A stretch of 37,312 nt of DNA from Pseudoalteromonas sp. EB27 (GTDB lineage Bacteria > Pseudomonadota > Gammaproteobacteria > Enterobacterales > Alteromonadaceae). The position numbers and the translations under genes are program-made. The stretch covers positions 1 through 37,312 of the forward strand of contig NZ_MTQD01000024.1 of NCBI RefSeq assembly GCF_001974875.1, in the 5' to 3' direction. The first letter of the stretch is position 1; every line of letters starts with the position of its first letter. Below the pieces are notes generated by a model. It was not told the DNA's origin. It worked only from the letters and a program-made list of their open reading frames with translations, and made no database searches. Of this stretch, positions 7,508 through 16,227 are shown one piece after another.

Positions 7508-10027
7508 TTGTATATTAACAATAACGCGATGCCGGAATTGCCTGAGTGGTTGTCTTTATACCTTGATAAATCACATGGACATGATGAATTAGCAAACCAC
7601 AGTGGTTTAAACCCAGAACATTGGGATACTTTATTTAAGCGTTTAGCTAGCCTAACAGCAGATGATGTTAGTAGCCGCGCTACAGAAATTAGCCAATTAC
7701 TACAAAATGGCAATATTAAAAATGAAAGTAATAAGCAATGGCACTTCGACCCGTTGCCGTTTATGTTATCAAAAGCTGATTGGACGTTGCTTGAAGAGGG
7801 AATAAAGCAAAGAACCCTTTTATTAAATAAAATTCAGCAAGATATTTACGGTGATCAAACTCTTTTAGTTGATGGTCACATTCCTGCAAAGCAGCTTTTT
7901 CAAGACCCTAATTACTTACGCGAAGGTTTTAGTTTACCTAGTAACGAATTAACACTTTTTTTTACTGCATTAGATGTTTACCGCACGCCTACAGGCGAAT
8001 TTAAAGTATTAAGCGATCATTGTCAGTGCCCGTTAGGCTTAGGGCTATTAATTAAAAGCCGTATTATTGCAAGGCGTGTAATGGCTGAAGAATTTGCAGA
8101 ATGTAATGTTCAGCAAATTAAAGAATTTCTAAATTTATTCCAAGAGGGTATTAATGAATATACCCACTATATGGATGACCCAAGAATTGTAATTTTAACC
8201 CAAGGAATTGATGACCCTAACTACAACGAGCATGCATTTCTATCTACCTACTTTGGTTATACATTAGTACAAAGCGCTGACTTAACCGTGCGTGGTGGTG
8301 ACGTTTGTTTAAAATCGTTACAAGGTTTGGGTAAGATTAATGTCATTTTACGCTGGGTTTCTGATCGTTGTATTGATTCTTTAGAGCAAACTGAATATTC
8401 ACTTCATGGTATTCCGGGCTTATTACAATCGGTACGACAAGGGTCGGTTAAGGTTTTGAACCCGTTTGGCAGCGGTGTGCTCTCGTCACCTTCAATAAAG
8501 TGCAACTTAGAAAAGTTATCGCAGCAAATTTTAAAACAGCCGCTGTTGTTGGGTGAGCCAAATTACTTAAATGTAAAAGAAGCGCAAGCCGTTGATTGGA
8601 ATAACCTCGAACTACTATCAGCTATAGACCCTGCACTCAAGTTAGATGGAGTGTTGGACGAGCAAGAAATAAAGCTACTTATTAGCAAAGAACCCGATAA
8701 TTACTTTTTCCAAGAAAAGCCTTCTTTTAGCAGTGCACCATTTTGGCATGACGGGCAATTAATCTCCAAGCCAGTGGTGTTTAGGTGTTATGCATTAACC
8801 ACAGAAAATGGTGTAGAAGTACTTCCTTCAGCACTGTGTTTTTCAAACGAAAAAAGTAACAACCCAAGAGTATCTGGTTGGATCAAAGATACATGGATAA
8901 ATACAGCCGATAGAGTTGATTTAGGCGAGCATAATCCACCGGTACCCATTAGAAAAAGAATGGATGTGACGCTACTCGAAGGGGTTATTTCGAGCCGCAC
9001 GGCTGAGCATCTTTTTTGGTTAGGTCGATACTTAGAGCGCTGCGAAAACACCATCCGTATTTTGCGTATTTTTATAGACAAGTACACCGAGTTTTCTGTT
9101 TACCCAGATTCAATACGAAAAAGTATAGTTGCACGGCTTTCAAATGCTATTAAGTCACAATATATTGTTTATCCATATGTAGAACCTGATTTAAAACTAG
9201 ATGGCATTGATGTAAATCTGTCGAAAGAAACCGCTTTTCAACTGCTTGCAGACGAGCAATGCGCTGGCAGTATTATTAATACATTAAAATATATTGCGAA
9301 TGCGTCGGTGCAAATTCAAGAATTACTGTCCCATGATAGTCGCCGAATAATTGATGATATTAGTGAGCAAATTAAGATATTTAAAAATGTAAATATTAAT
9401 ATTCCAACGCGTGCAATGCAAAGCAGCCTAGATAGAGTTATAGGCTCTATTATGGCTTTTAATGGCTCAATCACAGATTGTATGCCAAATAGTAACGGCT
9501 GGTTTTTACTTGAAATGGGCAGACGAGTAGAGCGTAGCTTACAAATTACATCACTAAGCACGGCTTTATTAACCAAAGAGTTAGACGAGCCCGAAGAGCT
9601 AGGCTTACTTGAAGCCGTGCTAAGTTGCCAAGTTAGTTTAGTTACCCATAAGCGCCGATACAGAATGTATCAAACCATTGGTACGGGGCTTGAGTTATTA
9701 CTTTTAGATGCAGAATATCCACGTTCTTTATTATTTCAGTTAGAGGAAATTAATAAGTTGTGTAAGCATTTACCCACAAAACGTAGACAAGGTGTAATTG
9801 CGGCACACGAAAAAGCAATTTTACTGTCTAAAACAAGTTGTTATGTAACCGAAAAAGATTACCTACAAAAAAGTGAAAATGGACAACGTAACCAGTTAAT
9901 CGAATTTAACCATAATACGCGTATGAACTTAGATACATTTTGTGATGTATTATTGCTACAGTATTTTTCTCATACCCAAACGGCAAATAAATTGAACTGG
10001 ACTAATATTGAGCAAGCTCAATCGTGA
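7508..10027 (+). CDS. Circularly permuted ATP-grasp / alpha-E fusion, ATP site apparently degenerate
   Basis: The N-terminal part (about residues 60-480) aligns by pattern with circularly permuted type-2 ATP-grasp proteins: DGHIPAKQLFQDPNYLR, the YRTPTGEFKVLSDH strand and VVILTQGIDDPNYNEH-like segments. From about residue 495 an alpha-E domain begins (SRTAEHLFWLGRYLERCENT) and runs to the end. Compared with the stand-alone paralogue downstream, it lacks both the Lys-Pro...GGYG loop and the SSQGGGSKDTW motif; only GWIKDTW remains. Catalysis by this half is therefore doubtful. I favour the TTG start at 7508 because GGAG lies 10 bp upstream. The alternative ATG at 7529 has none at proper distance. 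Its stop overlaps the next gene by 4 bp, implying translational coupling. Confidence 0.85.
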   Translation: MYINNNAMPELPEWLSLYLDKSHGHDELANHSGLNPEHWDTLFKRLASLTADDVSSRATEISQLLQNGNIKNESNKQWHFDPLPFMLSKADWTLLEEGIKQRTLLLNKIQQDIYGDQTLLVDGHIPAKQLFQDPNYLREGFSLPSNELTLFFTALDVYRTPTGEFKVLSDHCQCPLGLGLLIKSRIIARRVMAEEFAECNVQQIKEFLNLFQEGINEYTHYMDDPRIVILTQGIDDPNYNEHAFLSTYFGYTLVQSADLTVRGGDVCLKSLQGLGKINVILRWVSDRCIDSLEQTEYSLHGIPGLLQSVRQGSVKVLNPFGSGVLSSPSIKCNLEKLSQQILKQPLLLGEPNYLNVKEAQAVDWNNLELLSAIDPALKLDGVLDEQEIKLLISKEPDNYFFQEKPSFSSAPFWHDGQLISKPVVFRCYALTTENGVEVLPSALCFSNEKSNNPRVSGWIKDTWINTADRVDLGEHNPPVPIRKRMDVTLLEGVISSRTAEHLFWLGRYLERCENTIRILRIFIDKYTEFSVYPDSIRKSIVARLSNAIKSQYIVYPYVEPDLKLDGIDVNLSKETAFQLLADEQCAGSIINTLKYIANASVQIQELLSHDSRRIIDDISEQIKIFKNVNINIPTRAMQSSLDRVIGSIMAFNGSITDCMPNSNGWFLLEMGRRVERSLQITSLSTALLTKELDEPEELGLLEAVLSCQVSLVTHKRRYRMYQTIGTGLELLLLDAEYPRSLLFQLEEINKLCKHLPTKRRQGVIAAHEKAILLSKTSCYVTEKDYLQKSENGQRNQLIEFNHNTRMNLDTFCDVLLLQYFSHTQTANKLNWTNIEQAQS

Positions 10028-10902
10028 AATATAAAATTAAGCATTCAACTACTTACAACTATTCTGACTTTGTGAGTTTGTGTCAAAACCAAGCGCGATT
10101 AACGCCAAAAACAAATCGTGGGCAAATATGCCACAGTAGTCGTGTAGAAATTGAACCAACACCGACTTACTTACAAACATTTACTGATTATTTTAATAAT
10201 CAAGTAACAGCGTTTGAAATAGCAATACAGCATAAAAAACTTAAAGTGACGATGATCAGCGAGGTAGAACTGTTAGTCGGCGCTAATAGCAATTTAGAGA
10301 GCGTTGATATTGCTTGGCGAAAAGTACGTGATTTATTGGTTAAACCAAATACAGCGGAATTATTAAAAACGTCTGAATTTGTACTACCTTCACAGCTTAT
10401 TCCAATAGATATAGGGATTAAGGAATACGCGTTGATTTCGTTTGATGCACACAAAAATATAATTTCTGCATGCAAAGATTTAATGGCACGAATTTTTCAT
10501 GAATTTCATTATGATCCTGGTTTTACAACGATTAGTACGCCTCTGAGTACTGTTTTTGCACAAAAAAGGGGCGTTTGCCAAGACTTTGCACACTTTGCGC
10601 TTGCATGCATACGTAGTGTGGGGTTAGCGGGTCGATACGTTAGTGGGTACATAGAAACCATGCCGCCAGAAGGCGAAGAAAAGCTAGAAGGTGCTGATGC
10701 AACTCATGCATGGTTTGCGGTATTTGTGCCAAACTTTGGTTGGGTTGATTTTGATCCTACAAATAATGTTTTACCACGCGATCAGCATATTACTCTAGCC
10801 GTAGGGCGAGACTTTTCTGACGTAACTCCTTTAAAAGGCGTGGTATTTGGTGGCGGTAGTCAATTGCTGGATGTAGCGGTTGATATGATTCGAATGGAAT
10901 AG
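10024..10902 (+). CDS. Transglutaminase-like cysteine peptidase, stand-alone
   Basis: Second transglutaminase-family protein of the operon, 292 residues. It has an N-terminal beta region (residues 1-85, beginning MKYKIKHSTTYNYSD) and a core with the triad Cys185 (GVCQDFA), His228 (THAWFAVF) and Asp244 (VDFDPTN). There is no DUF2126 extension. The start is GTG, sharing bases with the TGA of the preceding gene (GTGA), so it is very probably translated by coupling. The family includes amide-bond hydrolases and transferases. The substrate here is unknown, but the paired ATP-grasp enzymes suggest it acts on a peptide or amide made by them. No signal peptide is visible. Confidence 0.9.
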   Translation: MKYKIKHSTTYNYSDFVSLCQNQARLTPKTNRGQICHSSRVEIEPTPTYLQTFTDYFNNQVTAFEIAIQHKKLKVTMISEVELLVGANSNLESVDIAWRKVRDLLVKPNTAELLKTSEFVLPSQLIPIDIGIKEYALISFDAHKNIISACKDLMARIFHEFHYDPGFTTISTPLSTVFAQKRGVCQDFAHFALACIRSVGLAGRYVSGYIETMPPEGEEKLEGADATHAWFAVFVPNFGWVDFDPTNNVLPRDQHITLAVGRDFSDVTPLKGVVFGGGSQLLDVAVDMIRME

Positions 10903-10949
10903 GCAGTTTAACTACGTCATATATTATGATGGATAAGGTGAAAGAGTGT

Positions 10950-12404
10950 ATGAAAATTGATTGGAAAGCGTACCAAACAAAAGGTTTCTTTGATGAATTA
11001 ATTGATGCACAAGGAAACGTTCGATCACATGGAACACAATTAGCACAATTTTTTGCTAATTTATCGGCAGAAGAATTAGTAAAGGCCAGAGCGGTTGCTG
11101 ATTTAGCAATTAAAGAAATGGGTATTACCTTCACGGTTTACAACGAAGGTAATATGATTGATAGAGCCTGGCCATTTGATATTATTCCGCGAACTATAGG
11201 TAAAAAAGAATGGCAAAGCGTAGAGGTTGGTTTAAAGCAACGTGTTGAAGCGCTTAACCTTTTTATAGATGATTTATACCATGACCAAAAAATAATAAAA
11301 GATGGTGTTTTTCCAAAAGGGTTACTAGAAAAATCTGTGAATTTTCGCCAGCAATGCGTGGGTATAAACCCGCCAAATAAGATATGGGCGCATATTTGTG
11401 GCTCAGATTTAGTACGCGATGGTAGTGGTACTATGTATGTACTTGAGGATAACCTGCGTGTTCCTTCTGGTGTATCTTATATGCTTGAAAATCGCTCTGT
11501 AATGAAGCGAGTATTCCCTGAATTATTTGAGCAAGTGTCGATTTTACCTGTTGATGATTACCCTTCACAATTATTTGATATGCTAGCGGCAATGTCGCCT
11601 CGACCACAAGATAAACCAGAAGTCGTGGTACTTACGCCAGGGGTATTTAACTCCGCTTATTTTGAACATTGTTATCTTGCCCAAGAAATGGGTTGCGAAC
11701 TGGTAGAAGGACGGGACTTAGTTGTTGAAAAAGATGATTGTGTATACATGAGAACAATCACAGGGCTACAACGAGTTGATGTTATTTATCGCCGTATTGA
11801 TGATTTATTTTTAGACCCAGAAGTCTTTTTACCTGACTCTCAACTGGGCGTTCCAGGTTTAATGCGTGCTTGGTCTAAAGGTAATGTCGCTTTGGTTAAT
11901 GCACCAGGTGCAGGCGTTGCTGATGACAAAGTAGTTTACGCCTATGTACCTGAGATGATTAAGTACTACTTAGGCGAGGAAGCTAAACTTGCTAATGTAC
12001 CAACGTTCAAATGTTTGGACCCGAAAGAATGCGACCATGTGATTAAAAACATTGATAAGCTTGTTGTTAAACCAGCAAATGAGTCTGGTGGCTACGGGCT
12101 ATTAATTGGTCCTAAATCAACCAAAAAAGAACAAGAGGCGTGTATTGCTCAAATTAAAGCGGACCCACGGAACTGGGTAGCTCAACCAACATTAGACTTA
12201 TCAACAGTACCCACATTTGATGGCAATAAACCAGATGGTCGACATACCGATTTAAGACCGTTTATTTTATCATCAGGTAAAGATACGCAAGTTACCACTG
12301 GTGGATTAACGCGTGTTGCTATGGTTAAAGGCTCTTTGGTGGTTAATTCATCACAAGGTGGTGGCAGTAAAGATACTTGGATTGTTGACGAAGAGGCTAA
12401 ATAA
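10950..12404 (+). CDS. Circularly permuted type-2 ATP-grasp ligase, intact motifs
   Basis: Stand-alone circularly permuted ATP-grasp protein (the DUF404/DUF407 type). Visible signature segments, in order, are HICGSDLVRDGSGTMYVLED, PSGVSYMLENR, VVVLTPGVFNSAYFEH, VDVIYRRIDDLF, the nucleotide loop LVVKPANESGGYGLLIG, VAQPTLDLSTVPTF, DLRPFIL and VVNSSQGGGSKDTWIV near the end. All expected ATP-grasp features look present, so this is the likely active ligase of the cluster, joining a carboxylate to an amine. Three in-frame ATGs exist (10926, 10929, 10950). I choose 10950 because an AAGG-rich Shine-Dalgarno ends 11 bp before it and MKIDWKAY begins the conserved part. Alpha-E follows after one base. 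Confidence 0.9.
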   Translation: MKIDWKAYQTKGFFDELIDAQGNVRSHGTQLAQFFANLSAEELVKARAVADLAIKEMGITFTVYNEGNMIDRAWPFDIIPRTIGKKEWQSVEVGLKQRVEALNLFIDDLYHDQKIIKDGVFPKGLLEKSVNFRQQCVGINPPNKIWAHICGSDLVRDGSGTMYVLEDNLRVPSGVSYMLENRSVMKRVFPELFEQVSILPVDDYPSQLFDMLAAMSPRPQDKPEVVVLTPGVFNSAYFEHCYLAQEMGCELVEGRDLVVEKDDCVYMRTITGLQRVDVIYRRIDDLFLDPEVFLPDSQLGVPGLMRAWSKGNVALVNAPGAGVADDKVVYAYVPEMIKYYLGEEAKLANVPTFKCLDPKECDHVIKNIDKLVVKPANESGGYGLLIGPKSTKKEQEACIAQIKADPRNWVAQPTLDLSTVPTFDGNKPDGRHTDLRPFILSSGKDTQVTTGGLTRVAMVKGSLVVNSSQGGGSKDTWIVDEEAK

Positions 12405-12405
12405 T

Positions 12406-13338
12406 ATGTTATCAAGAGTAGGCGAAACTTTATATTGGGTATCTCGATACATTGAACGTGCGGAAAATGTAGCTCGTTTAATCAACGTTAACAATTTACT
12501 GATGATGGACTTACCCAAAGGCGTATGTACCGGCTGGGAGCCATTAATTGATATTATTGGTGTACGCAAAGCGTATTCAGAAAACCATACTGATTTTTCT
12601 GAGCAAAAAGCATTAAGGTATTTACTTGTTGGTAGTGATAATAGCTCGTCAATTTTAAACTCAATCACTTCTGCCAGAGAAAGCGCGCGTACAATTCGTG
12701 ATGTAATACCGCGAGACGTATGGGAAGAAATAAACTCTCTGTATTATTATGTAAAAGACAATCAAAAAGAAGGGATAACAAAGCGTGGGCGTTTTGAGTA
12801 TTTAAAAAAGATTATAGATTCAGCCCATCAAATATTTGGGGCGTTAGATGCCACAATTAATCATGATCAGGGCTATGTTTTTATCCGTTTTGGTTCGATT
12901 ATAGAGCGCGCAGATATGACATCGCGAATTTTAGATATTCGCTCTGCTACGTTAATTACCAGCGAAGAAGAAGTAAAACCGTTTGATAATATTCAGTGGA
13001 TCAGTTTATTGCGCTCATTAAGTGCTTATCAAATGTATCGCCAAGAAATGGGCGTTAGAGTACAGCGTGCAGATGTAATAGAATTTGTAATGCACAGCAA
13101 AGTATTCCCACGATCTATTTTATTTTGTATGAATGAATTAAAAGCATTGGTTTTACCTTTGCCAAACTCAACAGAAATCATTAAATCAATTGATGATGCA
13201 ATTGTTGAGTTAGAAAATAAAGACGTGCGAGTACTTAAAAACGGTCTGTTGCATGACTTTATCGATGAAATACAAATAGACTTAGCTGGAATACATAACG
13301 GACTGGCCGAAACGTATTTTTTAAAACAAGCAGAATAA
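12406..13338 (+). CDS. Alpha-E domain protein (DUF403)
   Basis: All-helical protein of about 310 residues that is a known partner of circularly permuted ATP-grasp ligases. The diagnostic N-terminus is MLSRVGETLYWVSRYIERAE, and a second repeat-like segment, VFIRFGSIIERADMTSRILD, comes near residues 160-180. The ATG at 12406 is one base after the stop of the ATP-grasp gene, with AAGAGG at a good distance. Upstream in-frame codons lie inside that gene and are not a real extension. The chemistry of alpha-E is not established; a scaffold or accessory role for the ligase is the usual suggestion. This is the last gene of the operon. Confidence 0.9.
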   Translation: MLSRVGETLYWVSRYIERAENVARLINVNNLLMMDLPKGVCTGWEPLIDIIGVRKAYSENHTDFSEQKALRYLLVGSDNSSSILNSITSARESARTIRDVIPRDVWEEINSLYYYVKDNQKEGITKRGRFEYLKKIIDSAHQIFGALDATINHDQGYVFIRFGSIIERADMTSRILDIRSATLITSEEEVKPFDNIQWISLLRSLSAYQMYRQEMGVRVQRADVIEFVMHSKVFPRSILFCMNELKALVLPLPNSTEIIKSIDDAIVELENKDVRVLKNGLLHDFIDEIQIDLAGIHNGLAETYFLKQAE

Positions 13339-13358
13339 TAAAAACTGTATATTGTGAG

Positions 13359-13390
13359 ATGACTGCTTAGTCTTAAGCGGTCATTTTTTT
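13359..13390 (+). terminator. Strong intrinsic terminator of the transglutaminase/ATP-grasp operon
   Basis: ATGACTGCTTA and TAAGCGGTCAT form an 11-bp stem (one G-T pair) with loop GTCT, followed directly by a run of seven T. It lies 20 bp after the alpha-E stop. Confidence 0.85.
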
Positions 13391-13461
13391 GCTTAAATTT
13401 ATTTATAATAATTTTAAAACCTGCATAATTAATTTTTACTTCCTCATCCGTTGGTATCGCA

Positions 13462-14121
13462 ATGAAAATCATCTCGACTAATATTTCTAAAATTAAAACT
13501 CTTATTCATAATGGTAAAGAGGTGAAAACAGGAATATTTAAAACCCCAACTAACGAACCTGTAGTGATTGAAAAGCTAAACATTATAGGTGACGAGCAAG
13601 CTGATTTAGTTAATCACGGCGGGGTAGATAAAGCGGTATATGCTTTTTCGCACAATCATTATGAGTATTGGAAACAAACCCTCGAGAATGATAATTTGGC
13701 AGTAGGTGCCTTTGGCGAAAACTTCACGATTTCTGACCTAGATGAATCGAATATACACATAGGTGACCATATTCGAATTGGTACTGCACTGCTTGAAGTA
13801 AGCCAGCCTCGTGTACCCTGTTTTAAATTAGCTATCGCGCTTAATAATACAAACAGCCTTAAACTGTTTACGCAGCATTACTGCACTGGCGTGTATTTTA
13901 GGGTACTAGAGCAAGGCGTTGCAAAAACGGGTGATAGTGCTGTTATCGAGAAGAAAGCCTCGCACGACATATCAGTTAAAAAGCTGTTTCAAGCGTTTTT
14001 TGATAAAAAATACGTAGGTTATGAAGACATACTTTTAGAAGCATTAGCTTTACCAGAGCTTGCTGTAGAGTGGCAAGAAAAGCTAACAAAGAAGCTTGGT
14101 ATAAAAAGCGAACAAAGCTAG
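13462..14121 (+). CDS. MOSC-domain protein, YiiM-like
   Basis: Single MOSC domain followed by a short helical tail, like E. coli YiiM (about 220 residues). Recognisable pieces are GDEQADLVNHGGVDKAVYAF, FGENFTISDLDESNIHIGD and EVSQPRVPCFKLA. The last holds the conserved Cys120, which in this family handles the molybdenum-cofactor sulfur or substrate. YiiM-type proteins reduce N-hydroxylated compounds together with molybdenum cofactor. A strong terminator separates it from the ATP-grasp operon, so it has its own promoter. A TATAAT-like box is at 13404-13409, but the -35 is poor. Confidence 0.85.
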   Translation: MKIISTNISKIKTLIHNGKEVKTGIFKTPTNEPVVIEKLNIIGDEQADLVNHGGVDKAVYAFSHNHYEYWKQTLENDNLAVGAFGENFTISDLDESNIHIGDHIRIGTALLEVSQPRVPCFKLAIALNNTNSLKLFTQHYCTGVYFRVLEQGVAKTGDSAVIEKKASHDISVKKLFQAFFDKKYVGYEDILLEALALPELAVEWQEKLTKKLGIKSEQS

Positions 14122-14185
14122 TTATAAATTGTTATTTTTAGAGAGCCTAGTAAAAAAGATAAAGTCTGCTATACCTAAGGTTATA

Positions 14186-14208
14186 AACACTATAATTATT
14201 ATAGTGTT
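14186..14208 (+). terminator. AT-rich hairpin after the MOSC gene
   Basis: AACACTATAA and TTATAGTGTT form a perfect 10-bp stem with a 3-nt loop. The following ATTTAAAAA is not a clean U-tract, so termination would be weak. It could instead be a regulatory dyad for the histidine kinase gene downstream. Confidence 0.35.
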
Positions 14209-14250
14209 ATTTAAAAATTGTTGGGTTAGTAGCTAATATAGGTGTCGTAT

Positions 14251-15705
14251 ATGAATATCTCAAGAAAACTGATGCTTATTGTAATATTAACTGCAGCAGA
14301 GATAAGCATTACTGTTTATTCTGCCTTTGAAATAGCTAAAGGGGCTAAGTTTCACCAACTTAACTTTCTTCATTTAAAATATGTTCATCAACTTACCAAA
14401 TCAGTTAAAAAAATAGAAAACAATATCCCCATTGATATAAATACTATTGAGTCGGATATATTGCTAATTAGGCAACAGCCAATTGAGTGTGTTGAACAAA
14501 TAAATCCGTTAAATTATGCTGTTATGAAAGTTATTAATACAGAGCATACATTAACAATCTGTGAAAACGATATTGAAATTGCTAATAAAGCCTTATTATC
14601 GGTTGCACAGTATAAAAAGGGGGAGCTTAGTAGAGACGCTTTTTTACTAAATCTTAATACTTCGCTAAGTGGCTTTAATAAAAACACTGAGCTGTTTGAG
14701 GAACCAATTAGAAAAACAGTATCGTTTATACTAATGACGTTAATTCCACTTGTTATAATCATATCTTTTTTTAATATTCTTTTTATAAGTTATCTTTCCC
14801 GCACTATATCCAGCTCAATCCGAAATCTAACTCTTCTTTTATCAAGTAAACCCGAAAGCAATATTAATCTAGACGATGAACTTGATATAAAAACGTCGGG
14901 TGAATTAAAAGCACTCGTTATTGCGGCCAGGCAGCGTATTAAAAATGATCTTTTAAATATTGAAAACAGTATTGAACTTAGACAGATTATAAACACCCAA
15001 ACGGCGTCCCTGCAGCAAGCAAATGATGAACTTGCCCAGTTTGCTTATCGAGCTTCCCATGACCTGAAATCACCGCTGTCAGGGGCTAAATCCCTAGCGC
15101 ATTTTGTTATTGAAGATATAAAAGCGGGAGACACAGAAGAGGCAAGCCGAAATGCACTGGTTATCTATCAGCAAATGGAAAAATTAGAAACACTTGTTGT
15201 TGATATTTTATTGTTAGCGAAAGCTGAAATTGGCAGTGAAGATAGAGATGTAATTGACTTTAATCAGTTAATTATTGATATGAAAGAACGACTGTCTTGG
15301 CTCATGAAAGATAATCCTTGTACGCTCGAAACAACAATTAACTTATTAGTACCTATAAAATCAGAAAAAGCACGTTTTGCCCAAATTATTGAAAACTTAA
15401 TTTCAAACGGGTTGAAGTATTACGATAGAAACAAAGACTCACCTTATGTTCGCTGTGATATTTTTAATGAACAAGAGACGTTTTTTATTACTGTTACAGA
15501 TAACGGATTGGGAATACCACAAAAGCATCAAAGTGAAGTGTTTGATATGTTTAAGCGATTTCATGCAGAGACAAGTACGGGTTCTGGTTTAGGGATGGCG
15601 CTGGTTAAAAAACATATTGAGTATTTAAATGGTGAAGTATCACTGCAAAGCTCTGATAAAGGTACAACGTTTAAAATAATAATACCAATGGATAAGCTAA
15701 CATGA
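14251..15705 (+). CDS. Membrane sensor histidine kinase
   Basis: Two predicted membrane segments, near residues 5-25 and 155-180, flank a periplasmic sensor region of about 130 residues that I do not recognise. After a helical linker comes the HisKA domain, with phospho-acceptor His270 (FAYRASHDLKSPLSGA), then the HATPase domain (IIENLISNGLKYYD, DNGLGIPQ, GSGLGMALVKKH). All kinase boxes are intact. I use the ATG at 14251, which has AGG 8 bp upstream, rather than the GTG at 14242. The stop overlaps the next gene by 4 bp (ATGA), so it is coupled to a single-domain response regulator that is its likely partner. Confidence 0.85.
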   Translation: MNISRKLMLIVILTAAEISITVYSAFEIAKGAKFHQLNFLHLKYVHQLTKSVKKIENNIPIDINTIESDILLIRQQPIECVEQINPLNYAVMKVINTEHTLTICENDIEIANKALLSVAQYKKGELSRDAFLLNLNTSLSGFNKNTELFEEPIRKTVSFILMTLIPLVIIISFFNILFISYLSRTISSSIRNLTLLLSSKPESNINLDDELDIKTSGELKALVIAARQRIKNDLLNIENSIELRQIINTQTASLQQANDELAQFAYRASHDLKSPLSGAKSLAHFVIEDIKAGDTEEASRNALVIYQQMEKLETLVVDILLLAKAEIGSEDRDVIDFNQLIIDMKERLSWLMKDNPCTLETTINLLVPIKSEKARFAQIIENLISNGLKYYDRNKDSPYVRCDIFNEQETFFITVTDNGLGIPQKHQSEVFDMFKRFHAETSTGSGLGMALVKKHIEYLNGEVSLQSSDKGTTFKIIIPMDKLT

Positions 15706-16151
15706 CAAAAATAAAACCTCCTATATTAATTGTCGATGACAATGAAGTTGACCGATATATTCTTAAAAGACTAATTAAAGAAGCTAAATTAGAGCTGACG
15801 ATTTTTGAAAAAAAAGATGGTCAAGAAGCGTTAGAATTTCTCGAAAATTATGAATCTAATAGAATAAAGTATCCGGATGGATTTCCTCCAATACTTATAT
15901 TTTTGGACATCAATATGCCAAAAGTTAATGGTATTCAGTTTTTAGAGGAGTTTTCTAAACTAAGAAAGATGATAGAGATAAGCTCGTGTGTTGTTATGAT
16001 GTTTAGCTCATCTGAAAGAGAAGAAGAAAAAAAGATTATAATGTCACACGATTTTGTAAAAGGTTACCTTGTAAAAGGAAGCTTTCAGGCAGCAGAATTA
16101 AAAGAAAAAGTCTTGACTGTCATCGGCCAACACTTGGACAAACACAGCTGA
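15702..16151 (+). CDS. Single-domain response regulator (Rcp1-like)
   Basis: A receiver domain only, 149 residues. Acidic pocket residues are in ILIVDDNEVDR, phospho-acceptor Asp69 is in LIFLDINMPKVNG, and the switch and Lys segment is MMFSSSEREEEKK...GYLVKG. There is no output domain. The family with the long loop before the Asp (here YESNRIKYPDGFPP) resembles cyanobacterial Rcp1-type regulators paired with kinases. It overlaps the preceding kinase stop by 4 bp and is almost certainly its phosphorylation target. The downstream target is unknown. Confidence 0.9.
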   Translation: MTKIKPPILIVDDNEVDRYILKRLIKEAKLELTIFEKKDGQEALEFLENYESNRIKYPDGFPPILIFLDINMPKVNGIQFLEEFSKLRKMIEISSCVVMMFSSSEREEEKKIIMSHDFVKGYLVKGSFQAAELKEKVLTVIGQHLDKHS

Positions 16152-16227
16152 TTATTAGGTCTGAAAAACTCTAAACTTTTATTGCTGACTGAGCCTATGT
16201 GTCGCCGATATATTACTGTTACATTTA

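Noticed and set aside
12313..12405. N-terminal extension of the alpha-E protein
   Set aside because: It lies inside the preceding ATP-grasp gene in another frame; the conserved alpha-E start MLSRVGETLYW begins at 12406 with a good ribosome site.
13029..13472. 147-codon minus-strand frame over the end of the alpha-E gene
   Set aside because: Shadow of the alpha-E gene that also crosses the intrinsic terminator.
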